Positions 46,414 through 58,555 are shown, counted from the first letter of the stretch. The stretch: 64,000 nt of DNA from Anthonomus grandis grandis (GCF_022605725.1 NC_065567.1:25833127-25897126), one strand, 5' to 3'. The notes: generated by a model not told the origin, from the letters alone. Made by a program: numbers and translations.

Positions 46414-47567
46414 GGGTCTACCAATAAAAATGATATAAGTTTAAATTGCTAAAAAATAAAAACGAATTGGTTAATTTCTATGATTGATGTTTCATATTGT
46501 AGTTTATTACGTTTTAAACAAAATATCATTAAGATGTCCACCTCGGCTACGGCGGCAGACGTTTAGACGATGAACCCAATTTTCAATCACTTTTTCTAAC
46601 AAGTTGGGCTGAATTTCGCGAATAACCCTAGTTATGTTAACTTTCAACTCATTGATGGTTTGGGGATTGTTAGAATACACCTTCGACTTCACATATCCCC
46701 AAAGAAAAAAGTCCAGGGGAGTAAGATCACAGGACCTTGGTGGCCTCCACTATCAATTGCAGGCCAAAGAAAGTTTGTTATCATGTCGCGGTAGCGCTCT
46801 CCGTTGACTGTCACAGTACGCCCCCCTGCATCCTCAAAAAAGTATATGGACCGATAATTCCACCGACATGCAAACCACACCACACAGTCACTTTTAACGG
46901 GTTTAATGGCACCTGTACTAATTTCTGGGGATTGTTTTGACACCAGAAGCGGCAATTTTGCGTATTGACAACGCCACTAAGACAAAAATGGGCTTCATCT
47001 GAAAAGATGATTTGTTTCCCAAAATCGGCATTTTGTTCCAACTGCAACAGGGCCCAGTCGGTAAACGTTTTTCGCAAACCATGGTCAGCAGGCTTCAATT
47101 CTTGAGTTAGAACCATCTTATATGGATGTAGGTCTAAGTCTTTCTTCAAAATGCTCCACAGAGACATTGGTGAAATGCCTAATTGCTGAGAACGGCGCAA
47201 AACAGACAAAACATTGTTATTCGCGTCAACACTTTCTCTTACAGCGGTCCTTGCACTTTTTTGTCGCGTTGGTGGCTTATTCTCCAGAAGAACTTATTAA
47301 TTGTGCGCCTTATTGCAAGCTCAGAAGGCCGTCCACGATGGCAAAAATCTTCTCTAAGAGCACGATAACACGCTCTAACCGATTGCGCATTTTCGTAATA
47401 CCTTTTCACGATAGCTATACGTTGCTTTTGACTTAAACGATTCATTATGAAATGTCAAAGTGTACCTAACACAACTGACGCTTGATCCGCGTTTTGACAC
47501 ATACCATTTTGCGTACATGAAACCCATGCGTACCCACTAAACTTCTATCACTTCTCTTGGTAGACCC
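46414..47567 (-). mobile_element. Mariner-like DNA transposon nested in the core-motif array
   Basis: The ends GGGTCTACCAATAAAAATGA and, in reverse complement from the right, GGGTCTACCAAGAGAAGTGA are inverted repeats with few mismatches. Flanks are TA-rich, but an exact TA duplication cannot be fixed. The element holds a minus-strand transposase with an internal deletion. Confidence 0.85.
46507..47445 (-). pseudogene. Mariner/IS630-type transposase with deleted middle
   Basis: Reading the minus strand, the amino end (MNRLSQKQRIAIVKRYYE ..., then CHRGRPSELAIRRTINKFF) has the HTH and GRPS linker. A shifted frame continues with LGISPMSLWSILKKDLDLHP, KQIIFSDEAHFCLSGVVNTQ (first catalytic D) and VTVNGERYRDMITNFLWPAI. 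The protein then jumps into the CDLTPLDFF-like block, read here out of frame, and on to VYSNNPQTINELKVNITRVI and SRGGHLNDILFKT. The stretch that should hold the second catalytic D and its DGA-xx-H context is absent, so this copy cannot encode a working enzyme. At least two frameshifts accompany the deletion. Confidence 0.88.
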
Positions 47568-48726
47568 ATTATATCAATTTTTAATCTATAAAATTTCACC
47601 CTTACATACGTTTTTACTTCTATGAGGGCAAAAATGTACAAAAATTAATTATTTATTACAGATGCCATAACATTTCATTTCAATTATTTTATCATAATTT
47701 TGATTTATACGCAGAACCTTTCTCTTTATGGCAAAATAACTATCTATTATATTAATTAGTCTTTAAGCCATTTGTCTATTAATATTTGAAATAATGTAAA
47801 GCATTTTTTTGTTACTATTCTTTTTAAATAATTGTAAATAATTTTATTTGGGATTTTTTACAGTAACACTCCATACATCTAGGAGTAACAAATTTACAAA
47901 AATTCCTAGTCAACCACAGTTAATATAATACATTTTAACATTTAATTTTTTAGTTATATTCAATTTACACGCATGACGGTTTTGTGTAATTCAAATTTTA
48001 CCTAAATATATGATTTTTTTATTTGGGAATTTTCACGTTTAGATAACCTTTTGTTTCCATCATCTATGAAGTAAAAATGTACAGCAATTGTTAATTTATT
48101 ACCGGTACCATAATATTTTTTAACATTTCTTTTCAACTGTTTGACTCATGCATGTATCGATTAGTATATTAAATGCATAACCTTCATATATACGCGTGAC
48201 ATTTCTCTTTATAACATAATAAATATCTTTTATAATAATTTTCCATGAAGTGATTTTTTTGTTAATATTTGAACTCAAAGCTGGGATTGTCTTACTACTG
48301 AAAATGCTTGTGAAAAAAATTAATTAGGGATTTCTCATAGTAACAAGTTTTTTATAATTTATTAAAAAAAAAATTATTATGTTTTTAAAAAAAGTTGAAT
48401 TTGAGTATTTTCATTGGTTTAATTGTATATATATAATGCATACATTAATTATTGCATAATCTTAATATATACGCGTTATTTTTTTATGATATGATAAATA
48501 TCTGTTCTATTAATTTTTCATTAAACCAATTTATTGTTAATATTTGAAAATCACAAAAACAGGATTTTCTTATTACGATCCCTTATTAATAATATTTTTT
48601 TTTAAATTAATTTAAGATTTTTCACAATAACTTAGACATCTAGTTATTTATCAGCGGTAATATATTTTTTAAATTCAATTGTAGATTATATTGAATGCAT
48701 AATTTTATTGCACACTCGTGATATTT

Positions 48727-49671
48727 TCTAATAACTTATCTTTTGCATAAATACATGTATTTAAAAAAAATGTTTAATTGTGGAATTTTTTACTCGTTTG
48801 ATTTACATGTGACGTGTCTTTATATCAGACGACTATATATGAAAATCACAAAAACGGGAATTACTTATTAGACGGTAGCTGAAAGTATTAAATAAAATAA
48901 TTTAAGTTTCTCGCGTGTAGAGGAGCAAATGGATAAAATTTAATTTTATGTCACAAGTTTACTAACCCCCTTAAAAGATAAAAGTAATACGAGCGAGAGC
49001 TTTTGTTCTGGCAAAACATCGTACCGATATTAAACATTATGTTGGAGCACGTAAAATATTCTCGTCATCGCATGATCTCCGGGGTTGAAACGGAAAATTT
49101 TAATATGAAAGCTCTCATTTTTTTTTCCATGCCGTTCGTGACTAAGGTGGAGTATATTAAAATGGTGTCTTTGAATTGTATTTTTTTTATGCCACTTTGC
49201 CGCTTACTTAGATTCGGAGCGGATAACGATGAATTTGGAATTTCAAACGCGTTTTTTGTTTTAAATATTTAAACCATTGAATGGAACATTTTTGTTCGGA
49301 AATTGCTACAGCTGTTTTCTATTATTAAGAAATATTTCTTTATATTATAAATCAATACGCTGCTATTTTTATATAAACATATTCAACACCTAAGAGATTT
49401 ACAAACATAATATGCCATTGATACCAAAAATTTATAGAAATGTTATTTTCGTTTCGAAATATCTCCATAAGGGTTACCCTATTTAGGAATCCAAAAGGAA
49501 ACTTGATAGGCGTGTGCCCTAACAAATAAATAATACCAAGGGAATGGCTACGACATATATTTTCGAAGGGATTAATCCTCGTTTTAGTTACATTAAGAAT
49601 GGGGGCGTCATATCCATTAAATTTATGCATTGATCACTCAACTCATAATTTTCATTTTATTTTTTTTTCAG
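48727..49671. other. Sequence upstream of the Ig1 exon, with one isolated core motif
   Basis: This is intron or 5' sequence before the splice acceptor. The + strand frame at 49003-49272 shows no domain. A core-like match (GCGTCATATCCATTAAA then TTATGCATT) sits at 49604-49630. The acceptor tract TTTCATTTTATTTTTTTTCAG ends at 49671. Confidence 0.5.
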
Positions 49672-50037
49672 TGTTTTCTGGTGGAGAGGCGGCCCACGCA
49701 GTAAAAAGGTTTACAGGGTTATATACTGGCCCTTACTTTGACCCTACGACAGCCACTAATATCACCACGCAGCTCGGGACCCACGCCTATTTGCCCTGCA
49801 AGGTCAAACAACTCGGGAACAAATCGGTATCCTGGATTAGGAAAAGGGATGCCCATATACTTACGGTGGATCGGTACACTTTTATAGCCGACGACCGATT
49901 CCAGGCGTTTTTAGTGGAATCGACCGAGACCTGGACGTTACAGGTGAAATACGTTCAGGCCAGGGACGCTGGACAGTATGAGTGCCAAGTCAGTACTGAA
50001 CCGAAAATGAGCCATTTTATTACGCTCAATGTTGTTG
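49672..50037 (+). CDS. Dpr-family neuronal receptor, first Ig-domain exon
   Basis: This 366-bp exon is bounded by a polypyrimidine-AG acceptor (49670-49671) and a GGTAAGT donor (from 50038), phase 1 at both ends. It encodes a V-set Ig domain. Within the exon peptide, Cys is near residue 42 (HAYLPCKV), Trp near 54 (GNKSVSWIRKRD) and Cys near 104 (DAGQYECQV). The segments GPYFDP, SWIRKRD, HILTV and ECQVSTEPK are Dpr signatures. Two N-glycosylation sequons are visible (NIT, NKS). Dpr proteins are cell-surface Ig receptors that bind DIP partners on neurons to help specify synaptic connections (family knowledge). TATNIT and FIADDRFQ recall the dpr11/15/16/17 subgroup; that assignment is from memory and tentative. 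The signal-peptide exon is not found. The frame is intact. Confidence 0.93.
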
Positions 50038-50129
50038 GTAAGTTTTCTTTTTATTACCTTTAGACTTTAAAAAAATCGTACTAAATTATAAGTAAATTGC
50101 TGAATGATTGTGAGAGTACACGATGCATT

Positions 50130-53100
50130 TAGTATTAAAAAAGTTGTGACCGAACTCTTTGAAAAGGGTTTCAAGTTGAAAAGAGATTCAAGGCGTTCAC
50201 TCACTTCAAAATCTTAAATCTCATAAGCTAATAGAGGGATTATCGTGGAACTAAAAGTATGATCTGAAGAAAATAATGGACTATAAGTCTTGTTAAAGGC
50301 CTTAATTAGTTCGAGCAATATTTTCAAAAATATTAATTTTTTTATGCAGTGGTGTCCGAGGAAGAAGTTTAGCCTTCATGGTAGTCACTCACTTCAAACT
50401 TGAAAATCTCATTAAGGATAGAGAAATTACCATGAAATTAAAACTGTAATATTTTAAAAAGGATGTAAAACAAGTCTTGTTTAAGGTCTAAAATTGTCCA
50501 AGCGTTATTTTTAGAAATATAAATTTTTTTATCCAGTGGTCTCCAAGAAGGAGGTTTGGCATTTAAGGTGCTCACTCACTTCAAAGTCCAAAATCTTAAA
50601 AACTAATAGAGGGATTTCCATGTAACTAAAAGCGTAATATTAAGAATAGTATGTAGTATAAGTCTTATTTAAAGTCTAAAATTATCCAAGCACTATTTTC
50701 AGAAATATAATTTTTTTTATCCAGTGGTCTCTGAGAAAGAGGTTTGTCTTTCAAGGTGTCAACTAACTTCTAAGTTCAAAATCTCAAAAACTAATAGAGG
50801 GATTTTCATGAAACAAAAAGTGTGATATTAAGAAAAGGATGTAGTACAAGTCTTGTTTAAGGTCTGAAATTGTCCAAGCACTATTTTCAGAAATATAAAT
50901 TTTTTTATCCAGTGGTCTCTGAGGAAGAGGTTTGTCCTTCAAGGTGTCAACTAAATTCCAAGTCCAAAATCTCAAAAATTAATAAAGGAATTTCCATGAA
51001 ACAAAAAGTGTGATATTAAGAACAGAATGTAGTACAAGTCTTGTTTAAGGTCTACAATTGTTCAAGCACTATTTTCAGAAATATAAATTTTTTTATCCAG
51101 TGGTCTCTGAGGAAGAGGTTTGTCCTTCAAGGTGTCAACTAACTTCCAAGTCCAAAATCTCAAAAATTAATAAAAGGATTTCCATGAAACAAAAACTGTG
51201 ATATTAAAAAAAGGATGTAGTACAAGTCTTGTTTAAGGTCTAAAATTGTCCAAGCACTATTTTCAGAAATAATAATTTTCTTATCCAGTGGTCTTCGAGA
51301 AAAAGGTTTGGCCTTTAAGGTGTTCACTCACTTCAAAGTCCAAAATCTTAAAAACTAATGGAGGGATTTCCATGAAACTAAAAGTGTAGTATTAAAAAAA
51401 GGATGTAGTACAAGTCTTATTCAAGGTCTAAAATTGTCCAAGCACTATTTTCAGAAATATAAATTTTTTTATCCAGTGGTCTCTGAGGAAGAGGTTTGTC
51501 CTTCAAGGTGTCAACTAAATTCCAAGTCCAAAATCTCAAAAATTAATAAAGGAATTTCCATGAAACAAAAAGTGTGATATTAAGAACAGAATGTTGTACA
51601 AGTCTTGTTTAAGGTCTACAATTATCCAAGCATTATTTTCAGAAATATAAATTTTTTTATCCAGTAGTCTCTGAGGAAGAGATTTGTCCTTCAAGGTGTC
51701 AACTAAATTCCAAGTCCAAAATCTCAAAAATTAATAAAGGAATTTCCATGAAACAAAAAGTGTGATATTAAGAACAGAATGTAGTACAAGTCTTGTTTAA
51801 GGTCTACAATTGTCCAAGCACTATTTTCAGAAATATAATTTTTTTTATCCAGTGGTCTCTGAGGAAGAGGTTTGTCCTTCAAGGTGTCAACTAAATTCCA
51901 AGTCCAAAATCTCAAAAATTAATAAAGGAATTTCCATGAAACAAAAAGTGTGATATTAAGAACAGAATGTTGTACAAGTCTTGTTTAAGGTCTAAAATTG
52001 TCCAAGCACTATTTTCAGAAATAATAATTTTCTTATCCAGTGGTCTTCGAGAAAAAGGTTTGGCCTTTAAGGTGTTCACTCACTTCAAAGTCCAAAATCT
52101 TAAAAACTAATGGAGGGATTTCCATGAAACTAAAAGTGTAGTATTAAAAAAAGGATGTAGTACAAGTCTTATTCAAGGTCTAAAATTGTCGAAGCACTAT
52201 TTTCAGAAATATAAATTTTTTTATCCAGTGGTCTCTGAGGAAGAGGTTTGTCCTTCAAGGTGTCAACTAAATTCCAAGTCCAAAATCTCAAAAATTAATA
52301 AAGGAATTTCCATGAAACAAAAAGTGTGATATTAAGAACAGAATGTTGTACAAGTCTTGTTTAAGGTCTACAATTATCCAAGCATTATTTTCAGAAATAT
52401 AAATTTTTTTATCCAGTAGTCTCTGAGGAAGAGATTTGTCCTTCAAGGTGTCAACTAAATTCCAAGTCCAAAATCTCAAAAATTAATAAAGGAATTTCCA
52501 TGAAACAAAAAGTGTGATATTAAGAACAGAATGTAGTACAAGTCTTGTTTAAGGTCTACAATTGTTCAAGCACTATTTTCAGAAATATAAATTTTTTTAT
52601 CCAGTGGTCTCTGAGGAAGAGGTTTGTCCTTCAAGGTGTCAACTAACTTCCAAGTCCAAAATCTCAAAAATTAATAAAAGGATTTCCATGAAACAAAAAC
52701 TGTGATATTAAAAAAAGGATGTAGTACAAGTCTTGTTTAAGGTCTAAAATTGTCCAAGCACTATTTTCAGAAATAATAATTTTCTTATCCAGTGGTCTTC
52801 GAGAAAAAGGTTTGGCCTTTAAGGTGTTCACTCACTTCAAAGTCCAAAATCTTAAAAACTAATGGAGGGATTTCCATGAAACTAAAAGTGTAGTATTAAA
52901 AAAAGGATGTAGTACAAGTCTTATTCAAGGTCTAAAATTGTCCAAGCACTATTTTCAGAAATATAAATTTTTTTATCCAGTGGTCTCTGAGGAAGAGGTT
53001 TGTCCTTCAAGGTGTCAACTAAATTCCAAGTCCAAAATCTCAAAAATTAATAAAGGAATTTCCATGAAACAAAAAGTGTGATATTAAGAACAGAATGTTG

Positions 53101-56100
53101 TACAAGTCTTGTTTAAGGTCTACAATTATCCAAGCATTATTTTCAGAAATATAAATTTTTTTATCCAGTAGTCTCTGAGGAAGAGATTTGTCCTTCAAGG
53201 TGTCAACTAAATTCCAAGTCCAAAATCTCAAAAATTAATAAAGGAATTTCCATGAAACAAAAAGTGTGATATTAAGAACAGAATGTAGTACAAGTCTTGT
53301 TTAAGGTCTACAATTGTCCAAGCACTATTTTCAGAAATATAATTTTTTTTATCCAGTGGTCTCTGAGGAAGAGGTTTGTCCTTCAAGGTGTCAACTAAAT
53401 TCCAAGTCCAAAATCTCAAAAATTAATAAAGGAATTTCCATGAAACAAAAAGTGTGATATTAAGAACAGAATGTTGTACAAGTCTTGTTTAAGGTCTAAA
53501 ATTGTCCAAGCACTATTTTCAGAAATAATAATTTTCTTATCCAGTGGTCTTCGAGAAAAAGGTTTGGCCTTTAAGGTGTTCACTCACTTCAAAGTCCAAA
53601 ATCTTAAAAACTAATGGAGGGATTTCCATGAAACTAAAAGTGTAGTATTAAAAAAAGGATGTAGTACAAGTCTTATTCAAGGTCTAAAATTGTCCAAGCA
53701 CTATTTTCAGAAATATAAATTTTTTTATCCAGTGGTCTCTGAGGAAGAGGTTTGTCCTTCAAGGTGTCAACTAAATTCCAAGTCCAAAATCTCAAAAATT
53801 AATAAAGGAATTTCCATGAAACAAAAAGTGTGATATTAAGAACAGAATGTTGTACAAGTCTTGTTTAAGGTCTACAATTATCCAAGCATTATTTTCAGAA
53901 ATATAAATTTTTTTATCCAGTAGTCTCTGAGGAAGAGATTTGTCCTTCAAGGTGTCAACTAAATTCCAAGTCCAAAATCTCAAAAATTAATAAAGGAATT
54001 TCCATGAAACAAAAAGTGTGATATTAAGAACAGAATGTAGTACAAGTCTTGTTTAAGGTCTACAATTGTCCAAGCACTATTTTCAGAAATATAAATTTTT
54101 TTATCCAGTGGCCTCTGAGGAAGAGGTTTGTCCTTCAAGGTGTCAACTAAATTCCAAGTCCAAAATCTCAAAAATTAATAAAGGAATTTCCATGAAACAA
54201 AAAGTGTGATATTAAGAACAGAATGTAGTACAAGTCTTGTTTAAGGTCTACAATTGTCCAAGCACTATTTTCAGAAATATAATTTTTTTTATCCAGTGGT
54301 CTCTGAGGAAGAGGTTTGTCCTTCAAGGTGTCAACTAAATTCCAAGTCCAAAATCTCAAAAATTAATAAAGGAATTTCCATGAAACAAAAAGTGTGATAT
54401 TAAGAACAGAATGTAGTACAAGTCTTGTTTAAGGTCTACAATTGTTCAAGCACTATTTTCAGAAATATAAATTTTTTTATCCAGTGGTCTCTGAGGAAGA
54501 GGTTTGTCCTTCAAGGTGTCAACTAACTTCCAAGTCCAAAATCTCAAAAATTAATAAAAGGATTTCCATGAAACAAAAACTGTGATATTAAAAAAAGGAT
54601 GTAGTACAAGTCTTGTTTAAGGTCTAAAATTGTCCAAGCACTATTTTCAGAAATAATAATTTTCTTATCCAGTGGTCTTCGAGAAAAAGGTTTGGCCTTT
54701 AAGGTGTTCACTCACTTCAAAGTCCAAAATCTTAAAAACTAATGGAGGGATTTCCATGAAACTAAAAGTGTAGTATTAAAAAAAGGATGTAGTACAAGTC
54801 TTATTCAAGGTCTAAAATTGTCCAAGCACTATTTTCAGAAAAATAAATTTTTTTATCCAGTGGTCTCTGAGGAAGAGGTTTGTCCTTCAAGGTGTCAACT
54901 AAATTCCAAGTCCAAAATCTCAAAAATTAATAAAGGAATTTCCATGAAACAAAAAGTGTGATATTAAGAACAGAATGTAGTACAAGTCTTGTTTAAGGTC
55001 TACAATTGTCCAAGCACTATTTTCAGAAATATAATTTTTTTTATCCAGTGGTCTCTGAGGAAGAGGTTTGTCCTTCAAGGTGTCAACTAAATTCCAAGTC
55101 CAAAATCTCAAAAATTAATAAAGGAATTTCCATGAAACAAAAAGTGTGATATTAAGAACAGAATGTAGTACAAGTCTTGTTTAAGGTCTACAATTGTCCA
55201 AGCACTATTTTCAGAAATATAAATTTTTTTATCCAGTGGCCTCTGAGGAAGAGGTTTGTCCTTCAAGGTGTCAACTAAATTCCAAGTCCAAAATCTCAAA
55301 AATTAATAAAGGAATTTCCATGAAACAAAAAGTGTGATATTAAGAACAGAATGTAGTACAAGTCTTGTTTAAGGTCTACAATTGTCCAAGCACTATTTTC
55401 AGAAATATGAATTTTTTTATCCAGTGGCCTCTGAGGAAGAGGTTTGTCCTTCAAGGTGTCAACTAAATTCCAAGTCCAAAATCTCAAAAATTAATAAAGG
55501 AATTTCCATGAAACAAAAAGTGTGATATTAAGAACAGAATGTAGTACAAGTCTTGTTTAAGGTCTACAATTGTCCAAGCACTATTTTCAGAAATATAATT
55601 TTTTTTATCCAGTGGTCTCTGAGGAAGAGGTTTGTCCTTCAAGGTGTCAACTAACTTCCAAGTCCAAAATCTCAAAAATTAATAGAAGGATTTCCATGAA
55701 ACAAAAACTGTGATATTAAAAAAAGGATGTAGTACAAGTCATGTTTAAGGTCTAAAATTGTCCAAGCACTATTTTCAGAAATATAAATTTTTTTTATCCA
55801 GTGGTCTTCGAGAAAAAGGTTTGGCCTTTAAGGTGTTCACTCACTTCAAAGTCCAAAATCTTAAAAACTAATGGAGGGATTTCCATGAAACTAAAAGTGT
55901 AGTATTAAAAAAAGGATTTAGTACAAGTCTTGTTTAAGGTCTAAAATTGTCCAAGCACTATTTTCAGAAATAATAATTTTTTTATCCAGTGGTCTCCAAG
56001 AAAGAGGTTTGGCCTTTAAGGTGCTCACTCACTTCAAAGTCCAAAATCCTAAAAACTAATAGAGGGATTTCCATGAAACTAAAAGTGTAGTATTAAGAAA

Positions 56101-56475
56101 AAGATGTACTACAAGTCATATTTAAGGTCTAAAATTGTCCAAGCACTATTTTCAGAAATATAAATTTTTTTATCTAGTGGTCTCTGAGGAAGAGGTTTGT
56201 CCTTCAAGGTGTCAACTAATTTCCAAGTCCAAAATCTCAAAAACTAATAAAGGGATTTCCGTGAAACTAAAAATTTAGTATTAAGAAAAGGATGTAGTAT
56301 AAGTCTTGTTTAAGGTCCAAAATTGTCCAAGCAGCATTTTCGGAAATATTAATTTTTGTATGCAGTGGTGTCCATGGAAGAGGTTAGGCCCTCAAAGTAA
56401 TCACTGATTTCAAATTCCAAAATCTCAGAAACTAATAGAGGAATTTCCATGAAACAAAAAGTGTAATATTAAGAA
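50130..56475. repeat. 188-bp intronic satellite with 752-bp higher-order repeats
   Basis: Units carry CACTATTTTCAGAAATATAA, TTTTTTATCCAGTGGTCTCT, GAGGAAGAGGTTTGTCCTTC and AAGGTGTCAACTAA blocks. Equivalent points (the C of the 63-codon minus-strand frame) fall at 50784, 51536, 51724, 52288, 53040, 53228, 53792, 53980, 54168, 54920, 55108, 55296 and 55484, all separated by exact multiples of 188. A distinct subtype with TCTTCGAGAAAAAGG recurs at 51293, 52045, 52797 and 53549 (752-bp steps), then 54677 and 55805 (1128-bp steps). Central copies are almost identical; units before 50.8 kb and after 55.8 kb are diverged. The 63-codon frames are repeat by-products. Confidence 0.97.
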
Positions 56476-56985
56476 AAGTGTTTAGTTACACATAGACATC
56501 CACTACAGATAAAAAGAAGCGTCTATTAGCATTGGTCACCGGTTCTTAGGACTGAAATGAGTTTTAATGGCCATTCGTTTTCGATTGGGATTCAAATCTA
56601 ATTTGATAGAAACCTCAATAAGTTGTAAAGAAAATAATATATTATTAATTATTTAATACTGGAACACACAATTCTGCCGCCTGAAATATTCGTGGCACTT
56701 TGACATTCCGCCATTGAATTCGGCACTCGGGGAAATGTTAAATAAAAATAGTATGTTCCATACAAACTGATGTGAGACATGAATTCTCCAGGAAATAAGT
56801 TTCTGTTTTCCTAAATTTTTAGATTTGTAGAATTTATTTTGACATTTTATCTATGTTTTGACTTGACCACGGTCACTAATAATCCCTTGAATTATTATTG
56901 CTATCTCTTTTTATAGAATGTGAACTAGTCTTGCTTGACAAGGACAAACAATCAAGAATAAGGGTCAGAAGTTCATGTAAAATTT
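56476..56985. other. Non-satellite insert between 188-bp repeat blocks
   Basis: This relatively complex sequence shows no repeat module, coding domain or splice-bounded exon. It may be original intron sequence or an old insertion. Confidence 0.4.
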
Positions 56986-57450
56986 CCAAGCATAGTATTG
57001 TACAACGTCCCAATATAAAATTCAAAATTTTATAAACTAATCAAGGGATTTCCGTTAAACTAAAAGTGTTATATTAAGAAAAGAATATAGTCCAAGTCTT
57101 GACAAAAGTCCGAAATAATGCAAACACTATTTTCAGAAATATTAATTTTTTTATGCAGTGGTCTCCGAGGAAGAGGTTTGACCATTAAGGTGATCACTCA
57201 CTTCAAAGTCCAAAATCTCGCAAACTAATAAACGGATTTTTATAAAACCAAAAGTGTGATATTAGGAAATGGATTTAGTACAAGTTTTATTGAAGGTTTA
57301 AAATAGCCCAAGCAATATTTTCAGAAATATTAATTTTCTTATGCAGTGATGTCCGAAGAAGAGGTTTGAACTTCAAGGTAATCCCTTACTTCATAATTTC
57401 AAATTTCTGGAACTAATAAAGAAATTTTTATGATACCAAAATGTGATATT
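56986..57450. repeat. Diverged 188-bp satellite units (right flank)
   Basis: About two and a half old units are recognisable by ACTAATCAAGGGATTTCCGT, CACTATTTTCAGAAATATTA, TGCAGTGGTCTCCGAGGAAG and GTGATCACTCACTTCAAAGT. Confidence 0.75.
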
Positions 57451-58555
57451 AGAAAAAAAATTCCGTGCAAAACTAAAAATAGGTTTATTAATAATACGTT
57501 ATTTTACACGAAAATTTTGACAAGGATAAATGTAGCATTTTCTCCAAAAAAGTATGTAATTCGAAAGCACCTCAATATTTGAACAAATCCCTTTGACAGG
57601 TCATAGATAATATCCCATAAAGTACTTATGGGATAAGAATTCAAGAAATTACACTCTGAATCAATTGTACCTGTTTCTCAAGAAGTGGTGTATTAAAAAG
57701 GCTCTAATGCATTCACTTCTGCATTTATTGACATAAAAAAAATTCCATTTAGACTTCAATGTATCAATACCGGAATAAAATTTATTTTAGTGTTTTGTGT
57801 TTTTTTGGAAAAAAAATTGTGAATCTAGGCATCATTTTACGGTATCCAAGGTGGCGCAATCCCTTAAGGAATTTACATTTAGGCCGTATTAACTTTTAAG
57901 GAGAAACTACTCAAAAAAACCCAATTTTTTTATTTTTTCATTTTTACTTTAAAATCCCACTTCTGTGGTATAAAAAAAATTAATGATTTTTTCATTGCAA
58001 TTAAATTAATGACGTAATTTATGACCAATTCGTAATTTAGAAATGCAATGATTAAAAAAAAAAAGTTCAATTTCAATTCCTACATCCCCAGTCTGTGAGA
58101 TCGTAAAGAACAGAATGGCAAGTTATTCTTTTTCACTCTAGTTGAATAAACTATGCCACAAAAACACAATATTCAGATATTAAACTAGAAATAAAATAAA
58201 GTCTCACTTTCAATAAAACTTCATTAATTATCATTAAATTTTGATGAATATTTTCCTCAAAAAAATCCCATCATTTCCATAAAATACATTTATAAATGAA
58301 CCTTATTTAATATTTTAAGTTTCCCTGCAGATAGAAGTTGGGAGCCATATATAACGTTCATAAAGGATATATTCAGCCAGTAAGCACTTTATCAAATCTT
58401 GGCAACTGTTTTCATAAAGAACTTCCAGAACATGCTTCTTGCAGAATTCTTGCCATATGCTATTACTCTTAATATTATTAGAAACTATCGATTAATAAAC
58501 CGAAAAACTAGGCCAAATTTTTTCCTCGTTTAACCCGTTTTCTTTTTTGTTTTAG

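Larger units (their letters stand above)
45744..48726 (-). repeat. Core-motif array, left-pointing half (8 cores)
   Basis: The same core appears in reverse complement (ATGCATAATTTTAATGTACA then CGCGTGACGTTT) at 45744, 46079, 46359, 47690, 47951, 48172, 48453 and 48695. The spacers also match the right-pointing half in reverse, for example TTTCCATCATCTATGAAG near 48050 and TAATTTATTACCGGTACCAT near 48092. Together the two halves form an inverted arrangement around about 45 kb. A mariner-like element at 46414-47567 splits the interval between the third and fourth cores. Confidence 0.85.
50038..58555 (+). other. Intron of the Dpr gene (8518 bp)
   Basis: The intron begins GTAAGTTTTC and ends with TTTTCTTTTTTGTTTTAG at 58555. 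Joining the two exons restores a valine codon across the junction (G|TA) and the continuous peptide NVVVPKIEIVG, as expected between the Ig1 and Ig2 domains of Dpr proteins. About 6.8 kb of it is the 188-bp satellite. 56480-56985 and 57450-58540 are non-satellite AT-rich sequence with no further exon seen. Confidence 0.9.

Noticed and set aside
46737..47436. Plus-strand frames opposite the mariner transposase
   Set aside because: Antisense shadows of the minus-strand transposase pseudogene.
49003..49272. 89-codon plus-strand frame just upstream of the Ig1 exon
   Set aside because: No signal peptide followed by a phase-1 donor, no domain, and AT-rich chance-like composition.
50784..55675. Thirteen minus-strand open frames of 63 codons with nearly the same peptide
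   Set aside because: They are the same stretch of the 188-bp satellite. The period is not a multiple of three, the frame closes in diverged units, and there is no sign of codon-level constraint.
50130..56475. CRISPR-like regular repeats
   Set aside because: Units are contiguous 188-bp satellite monomers in an animal intron, with no short repeat/unique spacer alternation and no cas genes.
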